The position numbers and the translations under genes are program-made. Shown here in pieces: positions 13,601 to 26,005 of a stretch of DNA of 64,000 nt (position 1 is the stretch's first letter; each line of letters starts with the position of its first letter). The notes under the pieces were generated by a model. That model saw only the letters and a list, made by a program, of their open reading frames with translations. It made no database searches and was not told the DNA's origin. The stretch lies in assembly GCA_013398295.1 (NCBI GenBank), contig VZSF01006852.1:269339-333338 (forward strand). The letters are read 5' to 3'. Origin of the DNA: Chionis minor. Its lineage: Eukaryota > Chordata > Aves > Charadriiformes > Chionididae.

Positions 13601-16320
13601 TGTGTCTGTCCACACAGCTGTCAGACCCCCAGCTACTCTGCAAGACTAGCGCAAGTTGACCCAGTGGGGGCACAGGTTGGAGGCAGTTTTCCTTGCAGTT
13701 TGTGGGAACAGGCAGCTGAAGGAACAAGTGTGTCATCCAGCCAACTTGTATCAATAGATAAAATATCACATTGCTATCCTCCAGCCTATGAATACATCTG
13801 CCTAATTCAGCTAAATATTCCCCAAAACAGTGGAACTTTTTCTAGGAAATGCTTGTGACCACATATTTGGTTTAGGTATCTGTCCTACAAACCCTTCTTA
13901 ATCTCCGTACATTTGCCCCACCTTTCAAGTAAGTTAGATCCTACGGCAACGAGGACGCCATTGGCATGGGAGAGCCCAACCGCATTCACAATTCCTCTTT
14001 AAGGTCCATTTATAAAATAGAAAGTAATTTATACTATGGTTTGTCAAATAAAGAAAGTGTTTGTGGGCCAGGTTCGGATCTGCTGATGTGGGTGGGAATT
14101 TTGCTACTGCCTTCAGTTGCACCCAGTATGGTCCGTATGCTGCACACCATATGTCTCGCTAACCACCACACAATCCCTCACCCCAAACTGCTAGCTCTTC
14201 TCTTTTTTGGAAGGAGAACCAGTGAGACTGATTCATGCAAAGTACCCTCATTGTTTACAGCGAAGATCAAAAGCATAATTATTTTTAGGAGCTCCTCAGT
14301 GATAGGAAATTGTAGACTTCAGAGAGAGATGCCAGATGATCTAGTCCTTGACTTCAGAAAAAAGATTTCCGCAGGTACTGCACTCTCTTCTGGTTCATGT
14401 CACTGCACCCGCCTCTCACTGACTCCTGGCTGCCATTTTAAAGAATAGCATGGGAATTATTTCAGACATGTAGAAGATAGGGTGTGATTCAGTTTGAGAT
14501 CTCAGTGGGATGCAGGGATGAAATTGGTGATTGTGAAAAATCTTCCTACACAATTTCCATATATTTCACATGTCATCCCACAAAAGAAATGAAAATAGAA
14601 GAGTCCCTTTTACTGAAGCTGTGAGAAGAGGATAGAAATCAGAGAGGTGAGTAAAGCCATTCCAGAAAAACCAGGGAGCAGTTGTCACCCCCACACAATA
14701 TTTCTTAAAACCTATGTTGCTAGACCTTAGAGTATGAGAAAAATCTATGACACTAATACAATGCCTTCATTATTTATCATGTGCAGGCAGTGTGATAGTG
14801 AAAAAATTCAGAAAGAACAAGACTGCTCCCCAAGGAAGCCCAAGAAAGTTAAAAGTGGAATCAACAGCCAACAGTAAGTAAATAAACAGCATTTTGGCTT
14901 GTGTGAACTAGCAGATCGATATTACTGGAGTTTTGGACAAGGTACTTTGGAAGGAGACTTGGACAGAGTGAAGGAGTTCACTTAGGTACTGCAATGAGAA
15001 AAGACTTCCGTGTGTGAAAAGAAGCATCAAGAGACCACGTGAAAAGGATTTTATTCTACAATGCCCTCAGAGACTGCTGAAAAATACTGCCTGAAGCACA
15101 CCAGCCTCTCACAGCCTCTCTGGGTTAGCTTCCTGCATCCCACTGGGGCATCTAGGATGGGATAACCCTAGGTATGAAGGCAACCAAGGATCTTGTAGAG
15201 GGATCGTATTAAATCTCAAGAAGCAGCATGTGTTTGTCAAGATCCAGCTTTACGGTAGCGAAGGGTGCTAAATTTTAGAAATTCAGTGCTAAATCGGGAA
15301 GGCTACAAGAAGTTTCAATGTCTTACATTAACTTTCTCTTGAACTCTATTCAGCTCTGCCTGACTCTTTATGCAATATGGGACATATTGATATGTGTCAG
15401 TTCTGTCTGGAGGGATGTACCAAAAATATATCAAGCTTGGTACATTATGAGACTGAATTGAATATTAAATTGTTATTCTACATAGGCAACACATTGCCTA
15501 GGTTGACTCACACATACAAAAGGAAACGTCTGACTTAATTTCTGTGCTTTTTATGTCATTTCTGTACATTTCTGTAATTTTAAGAAGAATCTGGTCTACT
15601 TTCACATCTGAAGCTTGTTTCTTGTGAAAGAGAAACAGTGACATCCTGTGGTTCAACTGGAGGAAAAGTGTTTATTTTGTCATTACCTTTTTCTCAGAGG
15701 TAATTTCTCTTTTTCTATGTAACTTAACAAGAAAAATTCAAATTTTGGCTATGACAAAAATGACTGATTAGATAGTCCCAAATAGCACTTTACAAGTGCA
15801 ATAAGTTTTCTGTATACGTAGGATTACAGGTATCAGGAAAATGAAGATATTTAATAAATGTGACATTGCATTTTTGGGTTGATGCTAATCAAAATAGGTT
15901 AAGGGCTATTTAAGAAATATAATAACAATAATAATAGAAAATATTTTAGATAATAATAATTTTAAAATATATGTGACAAGTGGTTATTGAAAGTCACATC
16001 AGGCCTAGCTTCTTGTCCTTTCTTTCGTAACTACCTTTAGGACTTACTATCTCTGGAAATACTTTGATTGCCACTGTTACCAAAACATGTATTTGAAGGA
16101 ATGGACCTTAAGCAGAATATAACAGCATTTCCAGGGTAAGGTGAGAGCACTAGAGAATCTCATAATTTAGTGAAGAATGGTTATATTCATGAAGAAAAAA
16201 AAAAAGACATTATTCTGGAATATTGATTTAAAAGGTAATCTCCTCACATGAGACCCTTTTAAACTACATCACTTTGGTCATTACAGAACTTCTGATGATT
16301 CTATACTGACCGAAATAGTA
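10629..16320. other. Intergenic, no gene seen
   Basis: It includes the exon-like segment at 14787 and an AAT-rich patch at about 15920-15960. The 160-codon open frame at 13966-14448 has no recognisable domain and is probably chance. Confidence 0.6.
14787..14873 (+). other. Exon-like segment of unknown meaning
   Basis: An 87-bp segment is bounded by an acceptor-like ttatttatcatgtgcag and a donor-like ACA|GTAAGTA. Two of its three frames are open and lysine-rich (for example EKIQKEQDCSPRKPKKVKSG). I know no protein that matches. It may be a lncRNA exon or chance. Confidence 0.2.
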
Positions 16321-16502
16321 TCTTTAACAGAGCTGTAATATTTTAAGATAATGTACTAAAAATGATGCCAACAGAACTCCACAAACACCTTGCAAAAGTA
16401 CCAAAATCGTATCTTTAACAGAGCTGTAATATTTTAAGATAATGTACTAAAAATGATGCCAACAGAACTCCACAAACACCTTGCAATAGTACCAAAATCG
16501 TA
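16321..16502 (+). repeat. 91-bp tandem duplication, two copies
   Basis: Copies at 16321-16411 and 16412-16502 differ by one base (gcaaaagta versus gcaatagta). There is no coding content. The near identity implies a recent duplication. The bases just before the first copy (cgaaatagta) resemble the copy end (caaaatcgta), which may have primed the event. Confidence 0.96.
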
Positions 16503-19500
16503 TTTCTACAGGAGAAAAGAACCACAGAATTCCTTCCCCTTGACATAAACCTAATGTCATATATTGGTGACATCCTTAAGAACTTGTCTTAGGACTCTAT
16601 TTTCTTTTCAGCTGTATAAATCAGAAAGGTTATTTCTGCCATTTTCCTCATATCAGCTTCACTGTCTGGATTTTTTTCCTGATACAGGTTGCACTATTTG
16701 CATATTTCTCAATTCTCAGGTTGTTCCTTACTTAAATTTAGTTTGTGTTTATTAAGATCCTCAGAGACACATAGTCACTGGAACTGTTACATCACGGCTC
16801 TCCAGTTTCCGCCACAGCTCTTGACGGTGGTAGCAACACAAAGAGCACATGTTCTCCTGTCCCCTGACTTCCCAAATACAAATGGCCGAGTGGATGGGTG
16901 ACAATGATGAAGAATGAAGTTGGAAAAGAAAACAAACCTGTTCAGACAGAAAGGTTGAAATGTGTTTCTTGAGCATAAGTGATTTTCTCCAGGGCTTCAA
17001 TTTCATGACTTTTTTCCCCTTCAATGCAAATGAACTCCAAAGGCAAAAGTGTGTTTATAGAAAAAGGGGGCACCTCAACCCGATGTCAATGCTGTGCAGG
17101 ATGCAGACATCCCTGATGGAAGGTGAGAATGCCAAACCATAAGCTCTAAAGAAAGCATTGTTGCCAATGGATTATTTATAACCTTTCTTATCATTCAAAA
17201 GGTACACACTTGGATAGGTACTTTTTATTTTTTTAATATAAAGCCAAACAAATCAGTAAATCCCCCCACACAGCGTGGAGAGCGTTCAGCGAGACTGCTA
17301 ATTTCAGAGACAAAAGAACATGCCATCTAACATTTGCATGTATTTCATTACGTTTGACTGGCATATGGTGATCCATAAGCTTGCTGCTAATATAGTGCCT
17401 GTGTTTTTTAATTAAATTGATGGTTTTAAAAAAGGTACCTAGTCTCCTGAGTAAGGTGTAATCTCTTCAATTTTGAATGTTGCCTGGTCTCACACCAGCG
17501 CTGCAGTAGTCCTAAAATTGCTTCAGACTCTAGAAGTTGCTTCAGAATAATTTTTAAATATAGGCTTGTAAAATTATAGTAAAGGACAAAGCAAAACTAT
17601 AACCAGGGATTTCCCCAAAGAAAAATGAAACAAAGAATAGCGCAGGCTATAATTCAAATTGTCAATTAGACTTGACTCAGAGGAGTTTGAAAATTAAGTT
17701 TTTAATTTCTATATACTGCTTCCACTAATCTGTTTGTGAACTTTAGACTGTCAGCTGAGAAACAAAAAGAGAGGAAAACTAGACTCTTTTGAACCAGAGA
17801 TTTAATAACTCCCCCAGGTCACAGTGCTCATTATAAAGGGAATGAAGTGCTGGTTCTTGGGCAACAGAGCAAACATCTGCATCCTGCAACAAGCCAGGTG
17901 CTCTAAATCAGGGCAAAACCAAGGCAGCCCAAGCAGCAAAATCTGAGCATGTCCTCTGTCTCTCCAGCCTGCCTGGGTCCCTGCTACGATTGTGTCTGCA
18001 GCTGGAGCGACCTCCCAACCGAATAAGCACACCTGGAAACACTGATGGGCAGCAGCTGTCTGGCACCCACAGCGAAATTCCCAGCAGGCGTCAGGTGTTT
18101 GCCTGACTTTTCCTAGGGGAGCTGGATGCATGTGCACTGTGCAAGCTTTAAAATGTCATTGTTAGTTTGCGTGTCAGTGAATAGCATTTAGGTCTTGAAT
18201 TGAAATGACAAGGGAAAGAAGCGTTCTGCAAGAGGTTTTGTTATTGGCAAAAATGCTCACTGCATTTTTATTGTGAACTTCCTTTCTGTAAATCTTTCAA
18301 GCCTCTCTCCCTGTGCACAATAAAATTTTAACTTACACGCAGCTGAAAACTGCACACCTATCACTACGAGCAATGTATCATCTCCACTATAATCTCTTTC
18401 CTACTCAGTTCTTTACCAAAGTACAGAATTGATTTTCACACATTACTTCAAATAGTTCTGTATAATAGTGGTTTATATGAACTCCTTATCTGCTCTGTTC
18501 TTCCAACTCTGCATTCGCCCATCAAAACCATACACTGCCTGCTTCCTGACTCCCAAAATGAAGAGAAGCATTCAAGATAATCACTATAGTAGATGCCTAT
18601 TTACACAGACGTTTGCATACATATATACTTTTTAATACCAACAGAGTACATGTAGGAGTATTCACAGCTCTGCAGATATTTTCATGAACAAAAGCTTTCA
18701 CCATTGAATGTTTGCAAGTCAAAGGCAGAGCAAATGCCACCAAAGGCTGCTTTTATGAATGGGGATCATGTGGTTTTATTTTACTCCAAAGGTTTATGCA
18801 TCTGGGAGCTATGTTGTATTGCTCAAACGGTGCATTTTTGCTTTGATATGATTTCATTCTCAGCTTGGTCCAGGAGTCATGTATAAACACTTACTTTCTT
18901 TCACTGGGTGGACAAAGTGTTGGTTTGCTCATACTGTCTGTGTCCCAGTCGTAAATGCACAACAGGTATCCTCCAATTTCTACAAAATCACCTTTTGGGT
19001 AAATGATGTGTAAGAAAGAATGTTCCCAGGCATGTCCTCTTTTTACCCCCATGATGAATCTTGCGATGTAGGAAGGCCAAAAGCAACCAGAAATCCTACA
19101 TAGTGTACATGTGCCATATTCCTGATTCCCCCAGTAGTTTATAGACTGCACAGATGACAGCATAAATGCAATGTGTACTGGATCCATCTGACTGACTATG
19201 GGCGCACAGCTGCAGAGCACATGCACAGTACATCAGACTTGCTGAGGTTGGGATGAACTTCCAGTCCATGTGTAGGCCATCTGCGTGGTGCATGCACACA
19301 TATTTCTGGCCAGGAAACCCCTGTCACAAATACGGCAGTCCTAATCTAATCCAGGAGCAGATCTGGAAACAAGTGCCAATCACTGTTGCTCTTCTGCTTC
19401 CTCCCTTAGGCACGTCTTCAGCATTGCAGATCAGCGATCTACTACCTATCCACATCACACCAAGCAGTGATATTCTTCTAATGTTGCTATTCAAGAGGTT

Positions 19501-21056
19501 TCTCTCCTTTTCCCATTTTTAATTTATAGTCATGTCAAGGTTTATTAGCTCTGTGTGATATTTTAAAGGCATCTCAATGAAAGGAAATACTTAACACATC
19601 TATTTGCTAGAGACTGCATTTGGCATTGCCGGAGGAGGTTTCCATCTCGGTGTTCCTAACCACCTGAGAGTCACCAGCAGCCAGAAACCTAATGCTTTCA
19701 TGCAGACAGATATGGTCACTATTCTTGTGTGTGGAGACCAGGATCAGTTGCTGAGAACCAGTTACACGCAATGTCTCCAACAGAGCTTAGCGTGTATTGG
19801 CAAAGCCAAGCTGGAACCCTTTGCCACACTGAAAGCCTCCTGTAAATGATTTGGTTTGTCTTGGACCATTTCGCTGGATTACTTGATGTAAACACTGAGC
19901 ATTTGTTGCTTGCTGTCACACAGTGCTCTCCAATTAGTCATCCACAAATTAGTGGTAAAAGTAAACTAATGCTTTACCGGTCTTTTCTGCTTCTCTGGTT
20001 TTGTGCTCCCTGATGAGAAGAACCTGCTTGTTATGGATGGATGAGTTTTTCTCAGAATTTCTGCTTTTTCTCAGGGTGTTGTCTACAGAACCGGATTGTG
20101 GTTTCAATGTGACCTCAGCTCGGCATTTCTGTGCCGTAAAAGAGGTTCAGATTTGATTTAACCTTTGCCTACATTTACATGTGACTTTTTGACGAGACAT
20201 TTTTTCCTTAAAGATATTTAACTTTTCAGATTATAAAGATGGCTTTCAGTCTAGAGTCACCTAAGCAAATATCTTTGCCAGAGTTATAGTTACCCATCAG
20301 CCTTTCCAGGAAATAAGCACCAGTGAAGAGAGTGGTACTGTATCTAGATTTACGTCAGCTGGCCATCTTAATAATTTCATTTTCAAAAACTGTATATGCA
20401 TGCACATATAGATATGCAATATATTTCAAGAAAAGTCATGCAGTTTGATGCAGCTTAAGGAGCACTAAGACAGCTGATGTTACAGTTATTACAATAACAT
20501 TGTTATAACTCGTCCCACAAATTTAAAACCCTTGAGAAGCTAGATGTACCAAGGCAATCTTGACTCTGATCCATATGTCCTTAAGCCACCTGGCTGTATT
20601 GCAATAGACCATCTGACCACTGTCAGTAAGTTAAAGGTCTGTACTACAGAGATGTATATTTGCTTTCAGAGATGGTACATTGTACCTCTCAGCACATGCA
20701 GCAATGATAGTAAGTCAAGGGACAAAACCTGAGATGTTTGCTATATTTGCTATCTTCTCTTGGTAGCAGAGATTTGAAAGCTTTGGTAACATTTTTTCAG
20801 TGTTAAGGGTAGCCTCAATAGTTCCACATCTTTAGATTTTCGTCATTGTTAGAGTGTATTGATCAATGTTACGCACATTTTCTGGAAGAGGTGGCTCTGG
20901 TATAGCAGGAATTAAGATATTTTAATGACTCTGTTAGTGCTGATGGTGGATACATTAGCAGTAAGTTTTGACAGAAGATCAGAATGATTTTCTTTAAATT
21001 ATCTACTATATCATCTCTGTCCAGCAAAGATTATTATCTCATAACACCTAGTTTTA
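16503..21056. other. Intergenic, no gene seen
   Basis: Unique AT-rich DNA up to the CR1 at 21057. I recognise no coding or RNA gene. Confidence 0.6.
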
Positions 21057-21855
21057 TAAGGAAGTCCTCATGAAGTTCAGCAAGGGCAAGTGCAAAGACC
21101 TGCTCCTGGAGAAGAACAGCCCTCTGCACCAATGTGTACTGAGACCCATGCAGCTAGAAAATAGTGTTTTGGAAAGGGACCTGGGGTCCTGGTGGACATC
21201 ACATTGAACGTAAGCCAACAATGTGCCCTTGTGACAAAGAAGGCTAATAGTGTCCTGGGCTGTATTAGGCAAACTGTTACCAGCAGGTCAAGGGACGTGA
21301 TCCTTCCCCTCTACAAAGCACTGGTGAAGCCACACCCGGAGTCTTGCGTCCATCTCTGGGCCACCCAGTAGAAGACAGTCACGGACATGCTGGACAGAGT
21401 TCAACGAAGAGCCACAAAGATGATTAAGGGATTGGAGCACCTCTCCTATGAGGAAAGGCTGAGAGAACAAGGGTTGTTTAGCCTGGAAAAGAAAAGGCTT
21501 TGGGGGGACTTCATCAATGTGTACAAATACCTGCAAGGCAAGTGCAAAGAGAATGGAGCCAAGCTTTTTTCAGTGGTGTCTAATGGCAAGACCAGAGTCA
21601 ATAGTCCCAAACTGAAACACAGGAGGTTCCCTCTGAACATCAGGAAAAGCTTTTTTACTGTGAGGGTGACCAAGCACTGGCAGAGATTGCCCAGAGAGAC
21701 TGCAGAGTCTCCATCTCTGGAGATATTCAAAAGCTGACTAGCCATGGTCCTGGATAACTGGCTCTAGGTGGCCCTGCTTGATCAGGGGCTATTGAACCAG
21801 ACAACCTCTAGAGGTCCTTGCCAACCTCAGCCAGTCTGTGATTCTGTGATTCTGA
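21057..21855 (+). mobile_element. CR1 LINE, 5'-truncated 3' end (sense)
   Basis: About 800 bp of CR1 with the end of ORF2 and the 3' UTR. An open stretch at 21387-21737 encodes the conserved ORF2 C-terminus (MLDRVQRRATKMIKGLEHLS, RFPLNIRKSFFTVRV, ESPSLEIFKS, then stop). The element ends with CR1-type sequence and two octamer-like tail units (gattctgtgattctg). The part left of 21387 contains stops. Truncation at the 5' end is usual for this family. The ORF is well preserved, so the insertion is not among the oldest here. Confidence 0.93.
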
Positions 21856-23751
21856 AAAAAGCTGGATTTTGCAGCAGCAATACGTTGCCATTTTTAGTAT
21901 ACCGCATGGTTCATTTTAGTCATCAAGTGGGGCTCTTCAAAACAGCTGTAGCTTCTGGAAAGGACAAGTCGACTGAGGACAATTGCCTTTTCGTGGCTTC
22001 ACCATGGCCTGGTTGTTTCATTGCCACAGCCAGCACTGTAAATGGGTAAAAGTGAGCACAGCGTGGGAAGTCAATGGAATCTATAACCACGCTCTGTAAG
22101 AAAGCTCAGGTCTGTAGATCACTGCAGCTCACAACCTAGCAGTTAGTCAGGCACACACAAGGACCACTTCAGTGTTTTCTTCATAGTTGCTTCTAGCCCT
22201 CACGTTGCTGATGTGTCTGCTCACTCAGAGCAAAAAGCAGCACATGCATCAGCAGTACGATGAGAGTAACCCAAGGGAATGGGACCTCAGCATAAAGAAC
22301 ATGCTGTTTTACTTAGACACTTTTTCAGGAAAATGAAAAAAACTTAAAACAACATGTATGCCGTCGATGAAGTTTCCCTTGGATTAAAAACAGAACATTA
22401 GACACGTATTTAATCAGTTTTGCTGTCCCTGGGGGTGTTAATATTTGGCACTCTCCCACTTTCAATTAAGAGCTGGTTCTCTAGTTCTTAAATAAAACTA
22501 GTCAGGAAATTTCCATGAATGCTTTCTCATAGAAAATGCATTTCTGCAAAACTGAACTTTACTGTGAGGAAATATTAATAATATTCCTTGAATATTCCTG
22601 AATCTTCACTGGGTGACACTGACTCCAAGGGAAACATTTTGGTTAGCTAAAACACTTCAGACCAGGTCAGTTAGACTTTACGTCATGGTCACAAAACTCG
22701 CAGTAATGCCTCACAGGAGTTTAGATCAGATAATACGTGCCCCAGTTCTTCTTTTTGCAAAAGCTCCCTTGTCTGAGCTACACCACAGACGTTTCTGAAG
22801 CTGAAACATCAGACAAGATCCAGTTGAGCTACAGACCCCAAACCACAGCGGAAAAATGGGAACACTGCATTTGAACTACAGTTCCCACGAGGAATCAGAG
22901 TCCTTCGGACTCCTGAACTAAAATGTTCAAGTCAACAAACCAAAATTAGACATTTTTATTTGGAAACATCAAGGCATTTAACTTCAGTGAAATGAACTGT
23001 AAGGATCTGCTGAAATGCATTTAAATTACTTCTGTAAAAAGAGTGATATTCGTAGCCTTCCTCCTTTTAAAAGCGAAGACAAATAATTTATTGGGATTGT
23101 TGTTCCACCTTTATGTGTGAAGCAAGAGGTGACAGAAACCTGGCCTGACCGAGAAAGTCATCTCCCAGGTTCCTAAAGTTTAAGGTCAGGATGAACTAAC
23201 ATCTCCTTTAGTCTGTTCTCCTGCACAACCCAGAGTACAATGTTTTATCCAGCTGAGTGAACATACTGAGTGAACTCAGTAATATGTGTGACTAAAGTAA
23301 AACTTGTGTTGAGTAAACACACGTCTTCCAGAAAAGCATTCAGACTTGTTTAGGCAATATCAGTGGTTTTTTGGTATTGTTTTGCAGCAGTTACTTGCCC
23401 TCACTGGTCAGACTATGTTTCATGTTTTCTTCTGACTTCATCTGGCCAGATCTTCTAGCCATAACTCTTGGTGTGGCCATATCTGTTTTATTAAAGATTA
23501 CTTCAACATCCATCTTTTCACTCAAATAAACACACTGAGCTTCAAGTTTGTGAAGACAAAGTAACTTCTCTAGCTCTCAGATAATTCTGTTTACTCTTTT
23601 TCCTCTATTTCCCTTACTCTTTTTTTCCAATTGCTCAACATCTTGTTTCAAAAGCTGACTGTAGGCCTATGTGCCATATTCTCATATTAGTCTTACAGTG
23701 CACACACAGGAGAAAAGTAACTCCTAATTTCTACTTATCACTGACCTGCTT
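21499..23751 (+). repeat. Direct duplication, copy A (2253 bp)
   Basis: Every position matches the segment 2254 bp further right (23753-26005) wherever I compared them, with no length differences. It starts inside the CR1 ORF2 and runs through non-coding DNA to the base before the N at 23752. The shared boundaries with the N suggest that this is the right end of one contig. The unique part (about 21856-23751) has no gene that I recognise. Confidence 0.95.
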
Positions 23752-23752
23752 N
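23752..23752. other. Single N, probable contig join
   Basis: One ambiguous base sits exactly between the two 2253-bp copies. A lone N at such a place usually stands for a gap of unknown or negative size. Confidence 0.9.
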
Positions 23753-26005
23753 TTTGGGGGGACTTCATCAATGTGTACAAATACCTGCAAGGCAAGTGCA
23801 AAGAGAATGGAGCCAAGCTTTTTTCAGTGGTGTCTAATGGCAAGACCAGAGTCAATAGTCCCAAACTGAAACACAGGAGGTTCCCTCTGAACATCAGGAA
23901 AAGCTTTTTTACTGTGAGGGTGACCAAGCACTGGCAGAGATTGCCCAGAGAGACTGCAGAGTCTCCATCTCTGGAGATATTCAAAAGCTGACTAGCCATG
24001 GTCCTGGATAACTGGCTCTAGGTGGCCCTGCTTGATCAGGGGCTATTGAACCAGACAACCTCTAGAGGTCCTTGCCAACCTCAGCCAGTCTGTGATTCTG
24101 TGATTCTGAAAAAAGCTGGATTTTGCAGCAGCAATACGTTGCCATTTTTAGTATACCGCATGGTTCATTTTAGTCATCAAGTGGGGCTCTTCAAAACAGC
24201 TGTAGCTTCTGGAAAGGACAAGTCGACTGAGGACAATTGCCTTTTCGTGGCTTCACCATGGCCTGGTTGTTTCATTGCCACAGCCAGCACTGTAAATGGG
24301 TAAAAGTGAGCACAGCGTGGGAAGTCAATGGAATCTATAACCACGCTCTGTAAGAAAGCTCAGGTCTGTAGATCACTGCAGCTCACAACCTAGCAGTTAG
24401 TCAGGCACACACAAGGACCACTTCAGTGTTTTCTTCATAGTTGCTTCTAGCCCTCACGTTGCTGATGTGTCTGCTCACTCAGAGCAAAAAGCAGCACATG
24501 CATCAGCAGTACGATGAGAGTAACCCAAGGGAATGGGACCTCAGCATAAAGAACATGCTGTTTTACTTAGACACTTTTTCAGGAAAATGAAAAAAACTTA
24601 AAACAACATGTATGCCGTCGATGAAGTTTCCCTTGGATTAAAAACAGAACATTAGACACGTATTTAATCAGTTTTGCTGTCCCTGGGGGTGTTAATATTT
24701 GGCACTCTCCCACTTTCAATTAAGAGCTGGTTCTCTAGTTCTTAAATAAAACTAGTCAGGAAATTTCCATGAATGCTTTCTCATAGAAAATGCATTTCTG
24801 CAAAACTGAACTTTACTGTGAGGAAATATTAATAATATTCCTTGAATATTCCTGAATCTTCACTGGGTGACACTGACTCCAAGGGAAACATTTTGGTTAG
24901 CTAAAACACTTCAGACCAGGTCAGTTAGACTTTACGTCATGGTCACAAAACTCGCAGTAATGCCTCACAGGAGTTTAGATCAGATAATACGTGCCCCAGT
25001 TCTTCTTTTTGCAAAAGCTCCCTTGTCTGAGCTACACCACAGACGTTTCTGAAGCTGAAACATCAGACAAGATCCAGTTGAGCTACAGACCCCAAACCAC
25101 AGCGGAAAAATGGGAACACTGCATTTGAACTACAGTTCCCACGAGGAATCAGAGTCCTTCGGACTCCTGAACTAAAATGTTCAAGTCAACAAACCAAAAT
25201 TAGACATTTTTATTTGGAAACATCAAGGCATTTAACTTCAGTGAAATGAACTGTAAGGATCTGCTGAAATGCATTTAAATTACTTCTGTAAAAAGAGTGA
25301 TATTCGTAGCCTTCCTCCTTTTAAAAGCGAAGACAAATAATTTATTGGGATTGTTGTTCCACCTTTATGTGTGAAGCAAGAGGTGACAGAAACCTGGCCT
25401 GACCGAGAAAGTCATCTCCCAGGTTCCTAAAGTTTAAGGTCAGGATGAACTAACATCTCCTTTAGTCTGTTCTCCTGCACAACCCAGAGTACAATGTTTT
25501 ATCCAGCTGAGTGAACATACTGAGTGAACTCAGTAATATGTGTGACTAAAGTAAAACTTGTGTTGAGTAAACACACGTCTTCCAGAAAAGCATTCAGACT
25601 TGTTTAGGCAATATCAGTGGTTTTTTGGTATTGTTTTGCAGCAGTTACTTGCCCTCACTGGTCAGACTATGTTTCATGTTTTCTTCTGACTTCATCTGGC
25701 CAGATCTTCTAGCCATAACTCTTGGTGTGGCCATATCTGTTTTATTAAAGATTACTTCAACATCCATCTTTTCACTCAAATAAACACACTGAGCTTCAAG
25801 TTTGTGAAGACAAAGTAACTTCTCTAGCTCTCAGATAATTCTGTTTACTCTTTTTCCTCTATTTCCCTTACTCTTTTTTTCCAATTGCTCAACATCTTGT
25901 TTCAAAAGCTGACTGTAGGCCTATGTGCCATATTCTCATATTAGTCTTACAGTGCACACACAGGAGAAAAGTAACTCCTAATTTCTACTTATCACTGACC
26001 TGCTT
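23753..26005 (+). repeat. Direct duplication, copy B (2253 bp)
   Basis: Copy of 21499-23751 at a fixed offset of 2254. It begins with the same ttt plus six G right after the N and ends at ctgacctgctt, after which the sequence continues as new DNA (gtatacctgggg). It includes a second piece of the CR1 (to about 24109), which is therefore not an independent insertion. Confidence 0.95.

Noticed and set aside
13966..14448. 160-codon plus-strand open frame
   Set aside because: No domain, no homology and no splice or promoter context. This length is expected a few times by chance in 64 kb.
23753..24109. Second CR1 insertion
   Set aside because: It is part of the duplicated 2253-bp block and not an independent element.
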